DNA of 64,000 bases, taken from NCBI GenBank assembly GCA_039819485.1, contig JBCBRY010000036.1:6694-70693 (forward strand), in the 5' to 3' direction. Position numbers and translations under genes: made by a program. This DNA is from UBA6168 sp039819485. GTDB lineage: Bacteria; Bacteroidota; Bacteroidia; Chitinophagales; Saprospiraceae. The notes below the pieces were generated by a model, which was not told the DNA's origin, made no database searches, and was given only the letters and a program-made list of their open reading frames with translations. Below, piece by piece: positions 8,974 to 16,741 of this stretch. Numbering within the stretch: the stretch's first letter is position 1; every line of letters begins with the position of its first letter.

Positions 8974-9147
8974 GAGTTTTCAAACAATTTCATTGTTGCA
9001 TTTTTCCCTTTTTCTCCACCTCACAAAGAAATTTTTCACATAAAACAAAAAAAATTAAGTTGCTCGGTAGGGTAGCCGAAACGACGCTTGTTCCATTGAT
9101 ATATTTTTTAGAGTCAGGCCTGTCACTTCTTTTTTTACCCAACAGCG

Positions 9148-12100
9148 ATGGACTTTTATACCATAAAAGGCCATCCTTTAAATGTTTATCAAGTGACTCT
9201 TTCAACCAACAATTCATTAAAGACCGCTTTGTTTGCCCTGGTTTGCTTTGCATGGGCAACCATTTTTATCCCCCGATTAAATGCACAATCCCCTGTGGAA
9301 GTTGCCGGGACAGCCAACAAGACGGCTGTCTCATCTGGCAACTGGACAGCCCCTTCGACCTGGGGTGGCACATTGCCGACTACAGATGCCCGGATTCATA
9401 TTCCTGCCGGTTTGACCATTACCGTCGATACAGAAATTGCTACCGAGTTCAAGTCTCTCAAAATTGATGGGACTTTAAAATTTGCGACCAGCGTTAATAC
9501 CGAACTCAGGGTTGAGTACATCGTGAGCACCATGATGGGGCGGTTGGAAATAGGGACTGCCAGCGACCCTGTAGCAACGGGCGTGACGGCCAAGCTGGTA
9601 TTTGCAGACCGGGGAGGAACAACCCCTGCCCAGGATTTCCAGCGCTTTGCCCCGGGGGCAGTATTGATGGGAGCGGTGGAAATGAGAGGCCAGGCAAAAA
9701 CGAGCTGGACGACACTGGGTGTTCATCCAAACGCAGGGGCCAATTCTCTTGAGCTGTCTTCCATGCCTGTCGGATGGAAAAATGGGGATCAACTCATTGT
9801 TGCGGCCACAGAAATCGGCGATCCCACCAGTGATGATGTCGTGGAAATTAGCAGCATTGCCGGCACAACGATCCATTTAACCTCCCCCTTACTGAAAAGC
9901 CACAAAGCTCCGGCCGAGGCCAGCGACCTCGATGTTCACGTGGCTAATTTGACCAGAAATATTAGAATTTCTTCTGAAAATAAAAGTGTGGCTGCCAAGC
10001 GTCGGGGGCACATTATGTTTATGCATCACCTGAACGTAGATGTACGCTATGTGGAATTGGACCACCTTGGGCGAACGGACAAAATCCAGGGGCTGGATGA
10101 TTACATGTGGCCCGATTTGGAGGAACATGCTTCTTTTAATCCCCCGCAAGGAGATTTTACCAATCCAAGAGGACGTTACTCTTTGCACTTTCACCGAGGA
10201 GGGGTCGACCCCGCTTTGGCGCCAGCTCACATAGAGGGCGTAACGGTCAACAATGATCCGGGATGGGGATTTGTCAATCATTCCAGCCGGGTTGATTTTA
10301 TTAAAAATGTATCCTACGATGTGGTAGGTGGTGCTTTCAATACCGAGGCAGGAGATGAAACAGGTTCTTTTATTGAAAATATCGCCCTGCGCACGGTCAA
10401 CCCCAATTTCCCTTTTGCTGATTTGAGAGCTGAAGCAGCGCTCCTGGATGCAAGGGAAGGCGCCCAGGACTTTGCCTGGCAGGGAGATGCTTTTTGGTTT
10501 CACAGTACTGGCGTTACGATTGAAGGAAATGTGGCTGCCGGTGTCACGGGCCACGCCTTTATATTTTGGCCGGAGGGGCTGATAGAAAAAGGATTGGGCA
10601 TGATGAGAGGAAGTATTCCCTTTCATGTGACGGATCCTGCCCAGGCTGCGATGTTTACTGGCCTGCCGAATAATTTTGTGTTGGAATGTTGGTTGATCCC
10701 GCAAAAACCTTTTAGAAACAACACCGCTTACAATTCTACCAAAGGACTGTCCGTCTATTATTTGCAAACAAGGTTTCTGGAAACGGAAAGCAGTTTTAAA
10801 TCAAATATCCCCACCCAGGCCTATCGGAATTCACTCAACGCAGTTTTTGAAGGCACGACCATTTGGAACATTAACCACAAAGGGATTGAAATGCTCTATG
10901 CATCTGATATCACCATTAAAGACAGCCGGATCGTTGGTTATGGAAGTTCGGCCGATGTGGTGGGAATGGACCTGGACCACTGGCACAATCTCGATGATTG
11001 GTTTTTTATCAACAATACCGTTGAAGGTTTTGACAACAGCAATATTGGCCTTTCCCCACCGACCAATGCCACGGTGACCATCGATGGTGGAAATTATAAC
11101 AATACGGCAACGGACATCCGGATCAGGGAAACCAATTTCAGCATTTTCCATGAAGGCCCGCTCGACGAAACGGTCGTCAGCCGCACGATGTCCATTTCCA
11201 ATATGGTTTTCAATCATCCGGACAACAATATTGTACTGCAACCGGAATTGATCCTGACCCACCCCATTGAAGATGGTTTTGACCTGGCCGACGAGGAAAA
11301 GTATCTCTATTATTTTGGGTTGGGCGACGAGATCACCCTGAACTATGGCCCGTTTCAAAATGCCACTTTATATTTCAATGAACAGGCAGCCGATTTTGTC
11401 CCGATCAATAATTCCAATTACCAGGCACCTACGGTTCCTGGCGAGCCTGCCGGTGAAAGCATCCCTTCGATTTACAGGAATAAAACCAACGCCCAGTTAC
11501 AGGGCATCTTCAACCCGGCGACTTCTTTTGGAGGCAAACTGTTGCCCGCTTCTGCAGTCGGTCATCCGTCCATTGTCGGAGGTAAGGTAAGTGCTGTCTC
11601 CGGCAACCCATGCAATGGAGTGGTACCGCCAAGTCCTTCTGCTGTAACTGCGTCCAATAATGCCTGCAACTCCATCAATGTAAACTGGTCGTCTGCCAAT
11701 TGTGCCGACACATACAGAGTGCAAAGAAAAGTAGATACAGGTAATTGGGTGACGCTCGATAATGCTGCCACGGGGACAAGCTATACAGACAATAATCCTC
11801 CGGCCGGCAGTTTGTCCTACCGGGTTCGGGCGCAGAACGATAATGGAAATTCCGCTGAACAAACTTCCGGTACGATTGATTGCACTGGAAATCCTATTCA
11901 GTTTACATTGGCCACCAATATCGCAGGTTCTGGAAACGGAACAATTTCACTTAGCCCGGCAGGTGGCATCTATGACCAGGGCACTGTGGTCACTGTTACG
12001 GCAACCCCGGATGTAAATTCTCAGTTCGATGGCTGGAGCGGCACTATTTCGGGACCAACGAATCCACTGACAATTATGATGAATGCCAATCAAACAATCA

Positions 12101-13419
12101 CCGCTGATTTTTCGGCATCGACTCCACCTCCACCACCGCCAACCGGCTGTACCTGGGCCACGATCGACGCCAATGATTTTGAATCGGGCTGGGGAATCTG
12201 GAACGACGGTGGTTCCGATTGCCGCAGAAGCATTCATGATGATGAATTTGCCGCGAGTGGGGAGTATTGCGTTCGTTTACGGGACAATACCAATACTTCG
12301 GTGATGACAACGGATGATTTGGACTTGAGCAATTTTGAAGAAATCAAAGTGGAATTTGCCTATGTCTGTATAAGTATGGACAACTCGAATGAAGATTTTT
12401 GGCTGCAAATTTCAACGGATGGTGGCGATTCATTTGTAACTGTGGAGGAATGGAATGAAGGCGATGAATTTGAAAATGAAGAAGGTTATTTGGACGTGGT
12501 GACCATTGCAGGAATGACCTTCACCGAAAACACCCAACTGCGCTTTCGCTGTGATGCGTCCGGCAACGCCGACAAGGTTTATATTGATGACGTGACCATC
12601 TCCGGCTGTGGATCCAGCGGCGGTGGCGGCGGCGGAAATGGCGGAGCCATCCAGGTTGTGAATTTCAGTTTTGAAGAACCCGGATCAGGTGATTTGGAAG
12701 ATAACTTCTCCAACATTCCGGGTTGGAGCAAAGGGGGCGATGGTGACTCTGGTGTCGAAAAAGGATATGGTGACCCGACCAATGGAGAATGGCTTTGCTT
12801 CCACGAAAAGGGGGACAATTATATTCATCAGACCTTGAACCATGCCATTGAAGCCGGAAAAACCTATACCCTGGAATTGGATGTAAAAGATTTGGACGAC
12901 GCTGGCGCAAAGGCTCAGGTGTTACTGAAATACGGCGGTACAAATATTAAAAATGTACAGTTGCCGCTGACCGAAGACTGGCAGACGATGACCGTCTCGT
13001 TCGACTCGGATAATTACCCGGACGCCATTGGCGAGGACCTGCGGATTTTCTTCCGAAATAATGGCGACTTTGATTCTTATGCATCCTTCGACAATTTAAG
13101 GTTAACACAAACTACTGCGTTGAGTGTACCTGCTTTGCCCAATCTTTCCATCATTGATGAAACACCGGACTTGCCCAACCGGCACTTGAGGGTTTTCCCA
13201 AATCCGGTTTTACCGGGTCGGGAGTTGAAAATAGAGCTTTTGGGATTTGCGGAAAATTCAGTGGTGACTGTCTTGGACGTCAATGGTAAAATAGTACGGC
13301 AAACGGTAGCAATGGAAACTGTTTTTATTACGACCGAACAACTTTCTGCCGGGCTTTATTTCATAAAAGTTCGGGATGAGGCTGGTACGAAGACTACTCG
13401 GTTTGTGGTGCAGGAGTAA
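9148..13419 (+). CDS. Large secreted G8-domain / right-handed beta-helix protein with T9SS sorting domain
   Basis: A 1423-residue multidomain cell-surface protein. A signal peptide ends near residue 46 (FIPRLNAQS). Residues ~50-190 form a G8 domain (SGNWTAPSTWGG, IHIPAGLTITVDT), the domain found in CEMIP/TMEM2 hyaluronan-processing proteins. Residues ~250-720 look like a parallel beta-helix with clustered histidines (YSLHFHRGG, YMWPDLEEH). Then follow a fibronectin type III domain (~824-911), an InlB B-repeat-like module (QFDGWSGTISG, ~915-988), a PPPPPP linker, a MAM/CUB-like beta domain (~1000-1154), a GGGGGG linker, a carbohydrate-binding-like jelly roll (~1169-1321) and a T9SS type A sorting domain (VFPNPVLPG to TTRFVVQE). 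Polysaccharide binding or cleavage at the surface is likely by homology; the substrate cannot be read from sequence. A strong terminator follows at once. Confidence 0.85.
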   Translation: MDFYTIKGHPLNVYQVTLSTNNSLKTALFALVCFAWATIFIPRLNAQSPVEVAGTANKTAVSSGNWTAPSTWGGTLPTTDARIHIPAGLTITVDTEIATEFKSLKIDGTLKFATSVNTELRVEYIVSTMMGRLEIGTASDPVATGVTAKLVFADRGGTTPAQDFQRFAPGAVLMGAVEMRGQAKTSWTTLGVHPNAGANSLELSSMPVGWKNGDQLIVAATEIGDPTSDDVVEISSIAGTTIHLTSPLLKSHKAPAEASDLDVHVANLTRNIRISSENKSVAAKRRGHIMFMHHLNVDVRYVELDHLGRTDKIQGLDDYMWPDLEEHASFNPPQGDFTNPRGRYSLHFHRGGVDPALAPAHIEGVTVNNDPGWGFVNHSSRVDFIKNVSYDVVGGAFNTEAGDETGSFIENIALRTVNPNFPFADLRAEAALLDAREGAQDFAWQGDAFWFHSTGVTIEGNVAAGVTGHAFIFWPEGLIEKGLGMMRGSIPFHVTDPAQAAMFTGLPNNFVLECWLIPQKPFRNNTAYNSTKGLSVYYLQTRFLETESSFKSNIPTQAYRNSLNAVFEGTTIWNINHKGIEMLYASDITIKDSRIVGYGSSADVVGMDLDHWHNLDDWFFINNTVEGFDNSNIGLSPPTNATVTIDGGNYNNTATDIRIRETNFSIFHEGPLDETVVSRTMSISNMVFNHPDNNIVLQPELILTHPIEDGFDLADEEKYLYYFGLGDEITLNYGPFQNATLYFNEQAADFVPINNSNYQAPTVPGEPAGESIPSIYRNKTNAQLQGIFNPATSFGGKLLPASAVGHPSIVGGKVSAVSGNPCNGVVPPSPSAVTASNNACNSINVNWSSANCADTYRVQRKVDTGNWVTLDNAATGTSYTDNNPPAGSLSYRVRAQNDNGNSAEQTSGTIDCTGNPIQFTLATNIAGSGNGTISLSPAGGIYDQGTVVTVTATPDVNSQFDGWSGTISGPTNPLTIMMNANQTITADFSASTPPPPPPTGCTWATIDANDFESGWGIWNDGGSDCRRSIHDDEFAASGEYCVRLRDNTNTSVMTTDDLDLSNFEEIKVEFAYVCISMDNSNEDFWLQISTDGGDSFVTVEEWNEGDEFENEEGYLDVVTIAGMTFTENTQLRFRCDASGNADKVYIDDVTISGCGSSGGGGGGNGGAIQVVNFSFEEPGSGDLEDNFSNIPGWSKGGDGDSGVEKGYGDPTNGEWLCFHEKGDNYIHQTLNHAIEAGKTYTLELDVKDLDDAGAKAQVLLKYGGTNIKNVQLPLTEDWQTMTVSFDSDNYPDAIGEDLRIFFRNNGDFDSYASFDNLRLTQTTALSVPALPNLSIIDETPDLPNRHLRVFPNPVLPGRELKIELLGFAENSVVTVLDVNGKIVRQTVAMETVFITTEQLSAGLYFIKVRDEAGTKTTRFVVQE

Positions 13420-13445
13420 TGCAAATTTAGACTTCCATCTTCTCT

Positions 13446-13486
13446 AAAAAAGTCTTTGGCGGTTTTAACCGCCAAAGACTTTTTTT
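13446..13486 (+). terminator. Rho-independent terminator after the G8-domain gene
   Basis: A perfect hairpin, AAGTCTTTGGCGG - TTTTAA - CCGCCAAAGACTT, flanked by A and T tracts, starts 27 bases after the stop codon at 13419. The A-tract on the other side means it could also act on transcripts from the minus strand. Confidence 0.9.
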
Positions 13487-13511
13487 AATGGGCTATAGCT
13501 CGCCTGTTGTT

Positions 13512-13645
13512 ACAAGTTTAGCGAAGCGTGACTTTCGATTTTCCATTCAAACGGTCGGTGTCTGAAAATTAAAAAGCAGTTGCGAACTGCATGTAGGGCC
13601 GGATTTCGAGTTGTGCTATCGCTAAGCTTGGAATAACAAGGAAAA
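13512..13645 (+). repeat. Dispersed intergenic repeat, family 2, copy 1
   Basis: The sequence contains AAGTTTAGCGAAGCGT, ACTTTCGA, TCTGAAAATTAAAAAGCAG, GCAGTTGCGAACTGC (itself a hairpin) and TTTCGAGTTG...GCTTGGAATAACAAGG. Long parts align with 14995-15125 and 43370-43500. It is non-coding and lies between convergent genes. Confidence 0.6.
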
Positions 13646-13691
13646 TTGGATAAGGGACAGTCCGCCGCTAATAAAATTCACTTTACGACCA

Positions 13692-14540
13692 TCACTTTTC
13701 TTTCAAGCCAAAATGGTAGTCAACGCTGTACGTAAGCAAGAAATCTGATTGTTCCCAACCAGGGTACAATGTGTTCATTTTTGTCATGGCTTCTTCTTTT
13801 GATTTTGCATTTTCTATAGCCGTCTCAAAATCAGAAATGTATTTTAGGACAACATCAAAAATTTGAGCGTCAGAGGCTTCTCCGTGTCCCGGATAAATCA
13901 CTACATCTGTATTTTGGTAATGAGCTTTGAAGGTTTCAAGCTGTGCCTTCCAATTTGCGATGTGGGCCGAATCTACACCTTGCCCGAGCCATAGATGCAC
14001 GCCGTTGTAGCAAAAATCAGCGGAAAAAAATGCGTTCAAGTCTTTAGAATAAACGGTAGTCAAGTGTTCTGCCTCTGCCGGATTATAATCATTCCTCAAT
14101 TCTAAAGTGCCGCCACCTTCTAGCGTAAAACTACTTTTATCAAGAACCTCTATTAGACTTTCATAATCAAACCCTGTTGGGTTCTCATTGGATTTTGGTT
14201 TTAAATTGGGTTCATTGTCCAACCAGCCTATGCCTTCCATCCACTTGCTGAATCCAATGATGTCTTGTTTTATTTCCGGACGGGATACGACTATTTTGAC
14301 ATCGGGAAATTCACTTTTCAGGCAATCCATCCCAATATAATGGTCAGGATGTCCATGGGTAATCAAGACGTGGGTAAGAGGCAGTCCTTTTGATTTGATC
14401 AGCTGAGCTAATTCTTTGGCTTCTTTAGAGTTTCTCAGGGCATCCATAACCATTATGGATCTACCGTTGCTGAAGATGTAGCTGTTTACGGAAGCTTCAT
14501 TGCCTTTGAATACTTCAACAGTTAGATTATTGTTTTCCAT
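13692..14540 (-). CDS. MBL-fold metallo-hydrolase
   Basis: A 282-residue metallo-beta-lactamase-fold hydrolase. The zinc motif THGHPDH is at residues 61-67 (H62, H64, D66, H67), AEAEH supplies a further histidine, SADFCYNG the bridging aspartate and YPGHGE the last histidine. There is no signal peptide, so it acts in the cytoplasm. The fold covers lactonases, glyoxalase II-like enzymes and others; the substrate is not determined. It is divergent from an HxlR-family regulator only 123 bases away, a common arrangement in which the regulator controls a detoxification enzyme. It is probably induced by an electrophile or related signal sensed by that regulator. Confidence 0.85.
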   Translation of the reverse strand: MENNNLTVEVFKGNEASVNSYIFSNGRSIMVMDALRNSKEAKELAQLIKSKGLPLTHVLITHGHPDHYIGMDCLKSEFPDVKIVVSRPEIKQDIIGFSKWMEGIGWLDNEPNLKPKSNENPTGFDYESLIEVLDKSSFTLEGGGTLELRNDYNPAEAEHLTTVYSKDLNAFFSADFCYNGVHLWLGQGVDSAHIANWKAQLETFKAHYQNTDVVIYPGHGEASDAQIFDVVLKYISDFETAIENAKSKEEAMTKMNTLYPGWEQSDFLLTYSVDYHFGLKEK

Positions 14541-14556
14541 ATTTATATAGTTTCTG

Positions 14557-14661
14557 TAAGTAACTTAGTTTAATTAAGTAACTTTGTATGGCAAATATAC
14601 TTACCAAAATTCCTTATTATGAAACAGTTCAACTGTTTGTAGTAACCTACAAGTAACTAGA
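14557..14661. promoter_or_regulatory. Repeated AAGTAACT sites between the MBL and HxlR genes
   Basis: The shared 123-base intergenic region contains TAAGTAACTTAG (14557-14568), TTAAGTAACTTTG (14573-14585) and ACAAGTAACTAG (14649-14660). The first two also give an ACTTA / TAAGT inverted pair with a seven-base spacer. Repeats of this kind in a divergent promoter are candidate binding sites for the HxlR protein. This is inferred from position and repetition only. Confidence 0.4.
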
Positions 14662-14663
14662 AA

Positions 14664-14981
14664 ATGAGATACGTATACAAGAATCCCGAAAATTGCCCTG
14701 TCACCCGGATAATGTCTGTACTGGGTGGAAGGTGGAAATTCATCATACTCTATACCATTAGGAAATCCGCAAGACGTTTCGGGCAGATTAATCAACTTAT
14801 TCCAAGCATTAGCAATAAGGTTTTGACCGAACAATTGCGAGAACTGGAAGTAGATGGAATCATTATAAGGCGAGTCCTTACGGATAGAATTCCAGTAAAT
14901 GTCGAATACAGCTTAAGCAAAAAAGGCAAAGAATTAATACCAATAATTGAATTAATGGAGCAATGGGGCAAGAACAATTAA
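14664..14981 (+). CDS. HxlR-family winged-helix transcriptional regulator
   Basis: A 105-residue MarR-like winged-helix regulator of the HxlR/DUF24 family. The N-terminal CPVTRIMSVLGGRWKFIIL signature is intact, followed by RRFGQINQLIP, ISNKVLTEQLRELE (recognition helix) and the wing up to YSLSKKGKEL. Cys11 lies immediately before the first helix, the position used for redox or electrophile sensing in YodB and HypR. It is divergent from the MBL-fold hydrolase and probably controls it and itself through the repeats in the intergenic region. Family assignment is secure; target and signal are inferred. Confidence 0.92.
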   Translation: MRYVYKNPENCPVTRIMSVLGGRWKFIILYTIRKSARRFGQINQLIPSISNKVLTEQLRELEVDGIIIRRVLTDRIPVNVEYSLSKKGKELIPIIELMEQWGKNN

Positions 14982-14994
14982 TTGCTTGGCTGTA

Positions 14995-15125
14995 GCAAGT
15001 TTAGCGAAGCGTAACTTTCGACCTTCTCTTCAAGCAATCTGTGATTGAAAAATCGAATAAGCCTTTAAAAAATGCATGAATGGTTGATTTCAAGTTGCGC
15101 TACGCTCACCTTGAAATTACAAAGG
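14995..15125 (+). repeat. Dispersed intergenic repeat, family 2, copy 2
   Basis: It begins GCAAGTTTAGCGAAGCGT, as in copy 1, and continues with ACTTTCGACCTTCTCTTCAA, TGTGATTGAAAAATCGAA and TTTCAAGTTGCGCTACGC...CTTGAAATTACAA. It fills most of the gap between the HxlR gene and the end of aceA. Confidence 0.6.
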
Positions 15126-15184
15126 ATCAGGCACCAGGCAACAAAACCTGACCCCTGACCCCTGTCTCCTAAAACCTCAGATCC

Positions 15185-16477
15185 TCAAAACTGCGCCTCC
15201 TCTGTGCTTCCTATCATCGCTACCGTTGAGGCACCACCTTGCTGCACCGTATTTTGCACCATATCAAAATACTGCGTACCGACAAACGTCTGATGTTTGA
15301 TGGCTTTGAAACCAGCGGCTTGCAGGCTGAATTCCCGCTCCTGCAACTCGGAATAACCCGCCATGCCCCGTTGCTTGTAAGCCAGGGACAGCTCAAACAT
15401 GGAAGTGTTCAGCGCATGGAAACCGGCCAGGGTAATAAACTGGAATTTATAGCCAAGTTCAGCCAAATCTTCACGGTAGGTGGCCATTTGGGTGGGGTTC
15501 ATGTGGGCGGCCCAATTGAAGGAAGGAGAACAATTGTAGGCCAGCATCTTGCCGGGGAATTCGGCGTGGATTGCCTGCGCAAATTCTTTCGCCTGTCCTA
15601 AATCCGGATGGGAGGTTTCCAGCCAGATCAGATCAGCATATGGTGCATACGACAGGCCGCGGCTAATGCCTTGCTCCATGCCGTTTTTCACTTTGTAAAA
15701 TCCTTCGGAGGTCCTTTCACCAAAAATAAAAGACTGGTCACGTTCGTCGATGTCGGAGGTCAGCAGGTTGGCTGCTTCTGCGTCCGTACGGGCGATCAGA
15801 ACGGTTGGGGTGTTCATCACGTCGGCGGCCAGCCTGGCAGCGATCAATTTATTGATAGCTTCCTGGGTGGGGACCAAAACCTTGCCCCCTAAGTGGCCGC
15901 ATTTTTTGGCAGAAGACAGTTGGTCTTCAAAATGCGCAGCGGCTGCGCCTGCTTCGATCAGGGATTTCATCAATTCAAATGCGTTCAAATTGCCACCAAA
16001 ACCGGCCTCGGCATCGGCTACAATCGGTACCATCCAGTCAATATTCCCTTCGCCGCTCACGGATTGGATTTGATCCCTTCTCAACAAGGCGTTGTTGATT
16101 CGTTTGACGACCATCGGGACGGAATTGGCAGGGTACAGGGATTGGTCAGGATACATTTCTCCGGCTAAATTGGCATCGGCCGCTACCTGCCAGCCCGACA
16201 AATAAATCGCTTCCAAACCTGCCGACACTTCCTGAATGGCCTGGTTGCCGGTCAGGGCGCCCAGGCCGGCAGTAAATTTTTGGGTATTCAGGCGGTTCCA
16301 AAACTTTTGGGCACCTTGCCTGGCCAGTGAATATTCGATGTCCACCGATCCTCTTAATTTAATCACTTCTTCTGCGGAGTAAGCCCGCTTGATACCGGCC
16401 CACCTGGGGTTGGTCAGCCAATCGGTTTTGAGATTATTGATGCGGAGTTGCTGATCTGCTTTTTCGTAATTTTGCAT
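15185..16477 (-). CDS. aceA: Isocitrate lyase
   Basis: The first enzyme of the glyoxylate shunt cleaves isocitrate to glyoxylate and succinate, allowing growth on acetate or fatty acids. The catalytic signature KKCGHLGGKVLVPTQ with the active-site cysteine is near residue 191, preceded by the metal-binding VADAEAGFGG. LIARTDAEAA and MLAYNCSPSFNW are also present. At 430 residues it is the typical bacterial length. It follows aceB on the same strand with a 264-base gap, and both lie opposite a RamB/ScfR-like regulator. The long gap suggests possible separate initiation. Confidence 0.97.
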   Translation of the reverse strand: MQNYEKADQQLRINNLKTDWLTNPRWAGIKRAYSAEEVIKLRGSVDIEYSLARQGAQKFWNRLNTQKFTAGLGALTGNQAIQEVSAGLEAIYLSGWQVAADANLAGEMYPDQSLYPANSVPMVVKRINNALLRRDQIQSVSGEGNIDWMVPIVADAEAGFGGNLNAFELMKSLIEAGAAAAHFEDQLSSAKKCGHLGGKVLVPTQEAINKLIAARLAADVMNTPTVLIARTDAEAANLLTSDIDERDQSFIFGERTSEGFYKVKNGMEQGISRGLSYAPYADLIWLETSHPDLGQAKEFAQAIHAEFPGKMLAYNCSPSFNWAAHMNPTQMATYREDLAELGYKFQFITLAGFHALNTSMFELSLAYKQRGMAGYSELQEREFSLQAAGFKAIKHQTFVGTQYFDMVQNTVQQGGASTVAMIGSTEEAQF

Positions 16478-16595
16478 AATTATTAATTTTCGAATTTGAT
16501 AATGTGTCCTCTTCCGTTACTCGCCAAAGTTGTGGGAAGGGGATTTTTTTATAGTGGGTTTTCAGGATCAAATGATGCCTTTTGTGCCACAGGTG

Positions 16596-16673
16596 TTAGC
16601 AGGGCTCATCCGGCAAAAAACCAATGTAATCAGGTTGACTGGCGTCGTAGTCTGTGATGTACGTTTCATTCAT
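16596..16673 (-). CDS. Possible 25-residue small protein between aceB and aceA
   Basis: In the gap between aceB and aceA, the same strand carries ATG to TAA encoding MNETYITDYDASQPDYIGFL then PDEPC. The composition (many Asp, Tyr, Pro; no rare runs) is more protein-like than chance and the ORF is oriented with the operon. It could equally be a leader peptide or a chance ORF. No family is recognised. Confidence 0.3.
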   Translation of the reverse strand: MNETYITDYDASQPDYIGFLPDEPC

Positions 16674-16702
16674 GATTAAAAGATTTGATAGGTTAATATA
16701 TC

Positions 16703-16738
16703 GCCGGAATTCCTTTGTCGAAAGGGGTTCCGGCGGAA
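16703..16738 (-). other. Hairpin just downstream of aceB
   Basis: On the minus strand an imperfect inverted repeat, CGCCGGAACCCCTTT - CGAC - AAAGGAATTCCGGCG, begins four bases after the aceB stop. It lacks a downstream T tract, so it is more likely an mRNA 3' stability element or partial attenuator in the aceB-aceA transcript than a full terminator. Confidence 0.5.
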
Positions 16739-16741
16739 GGT

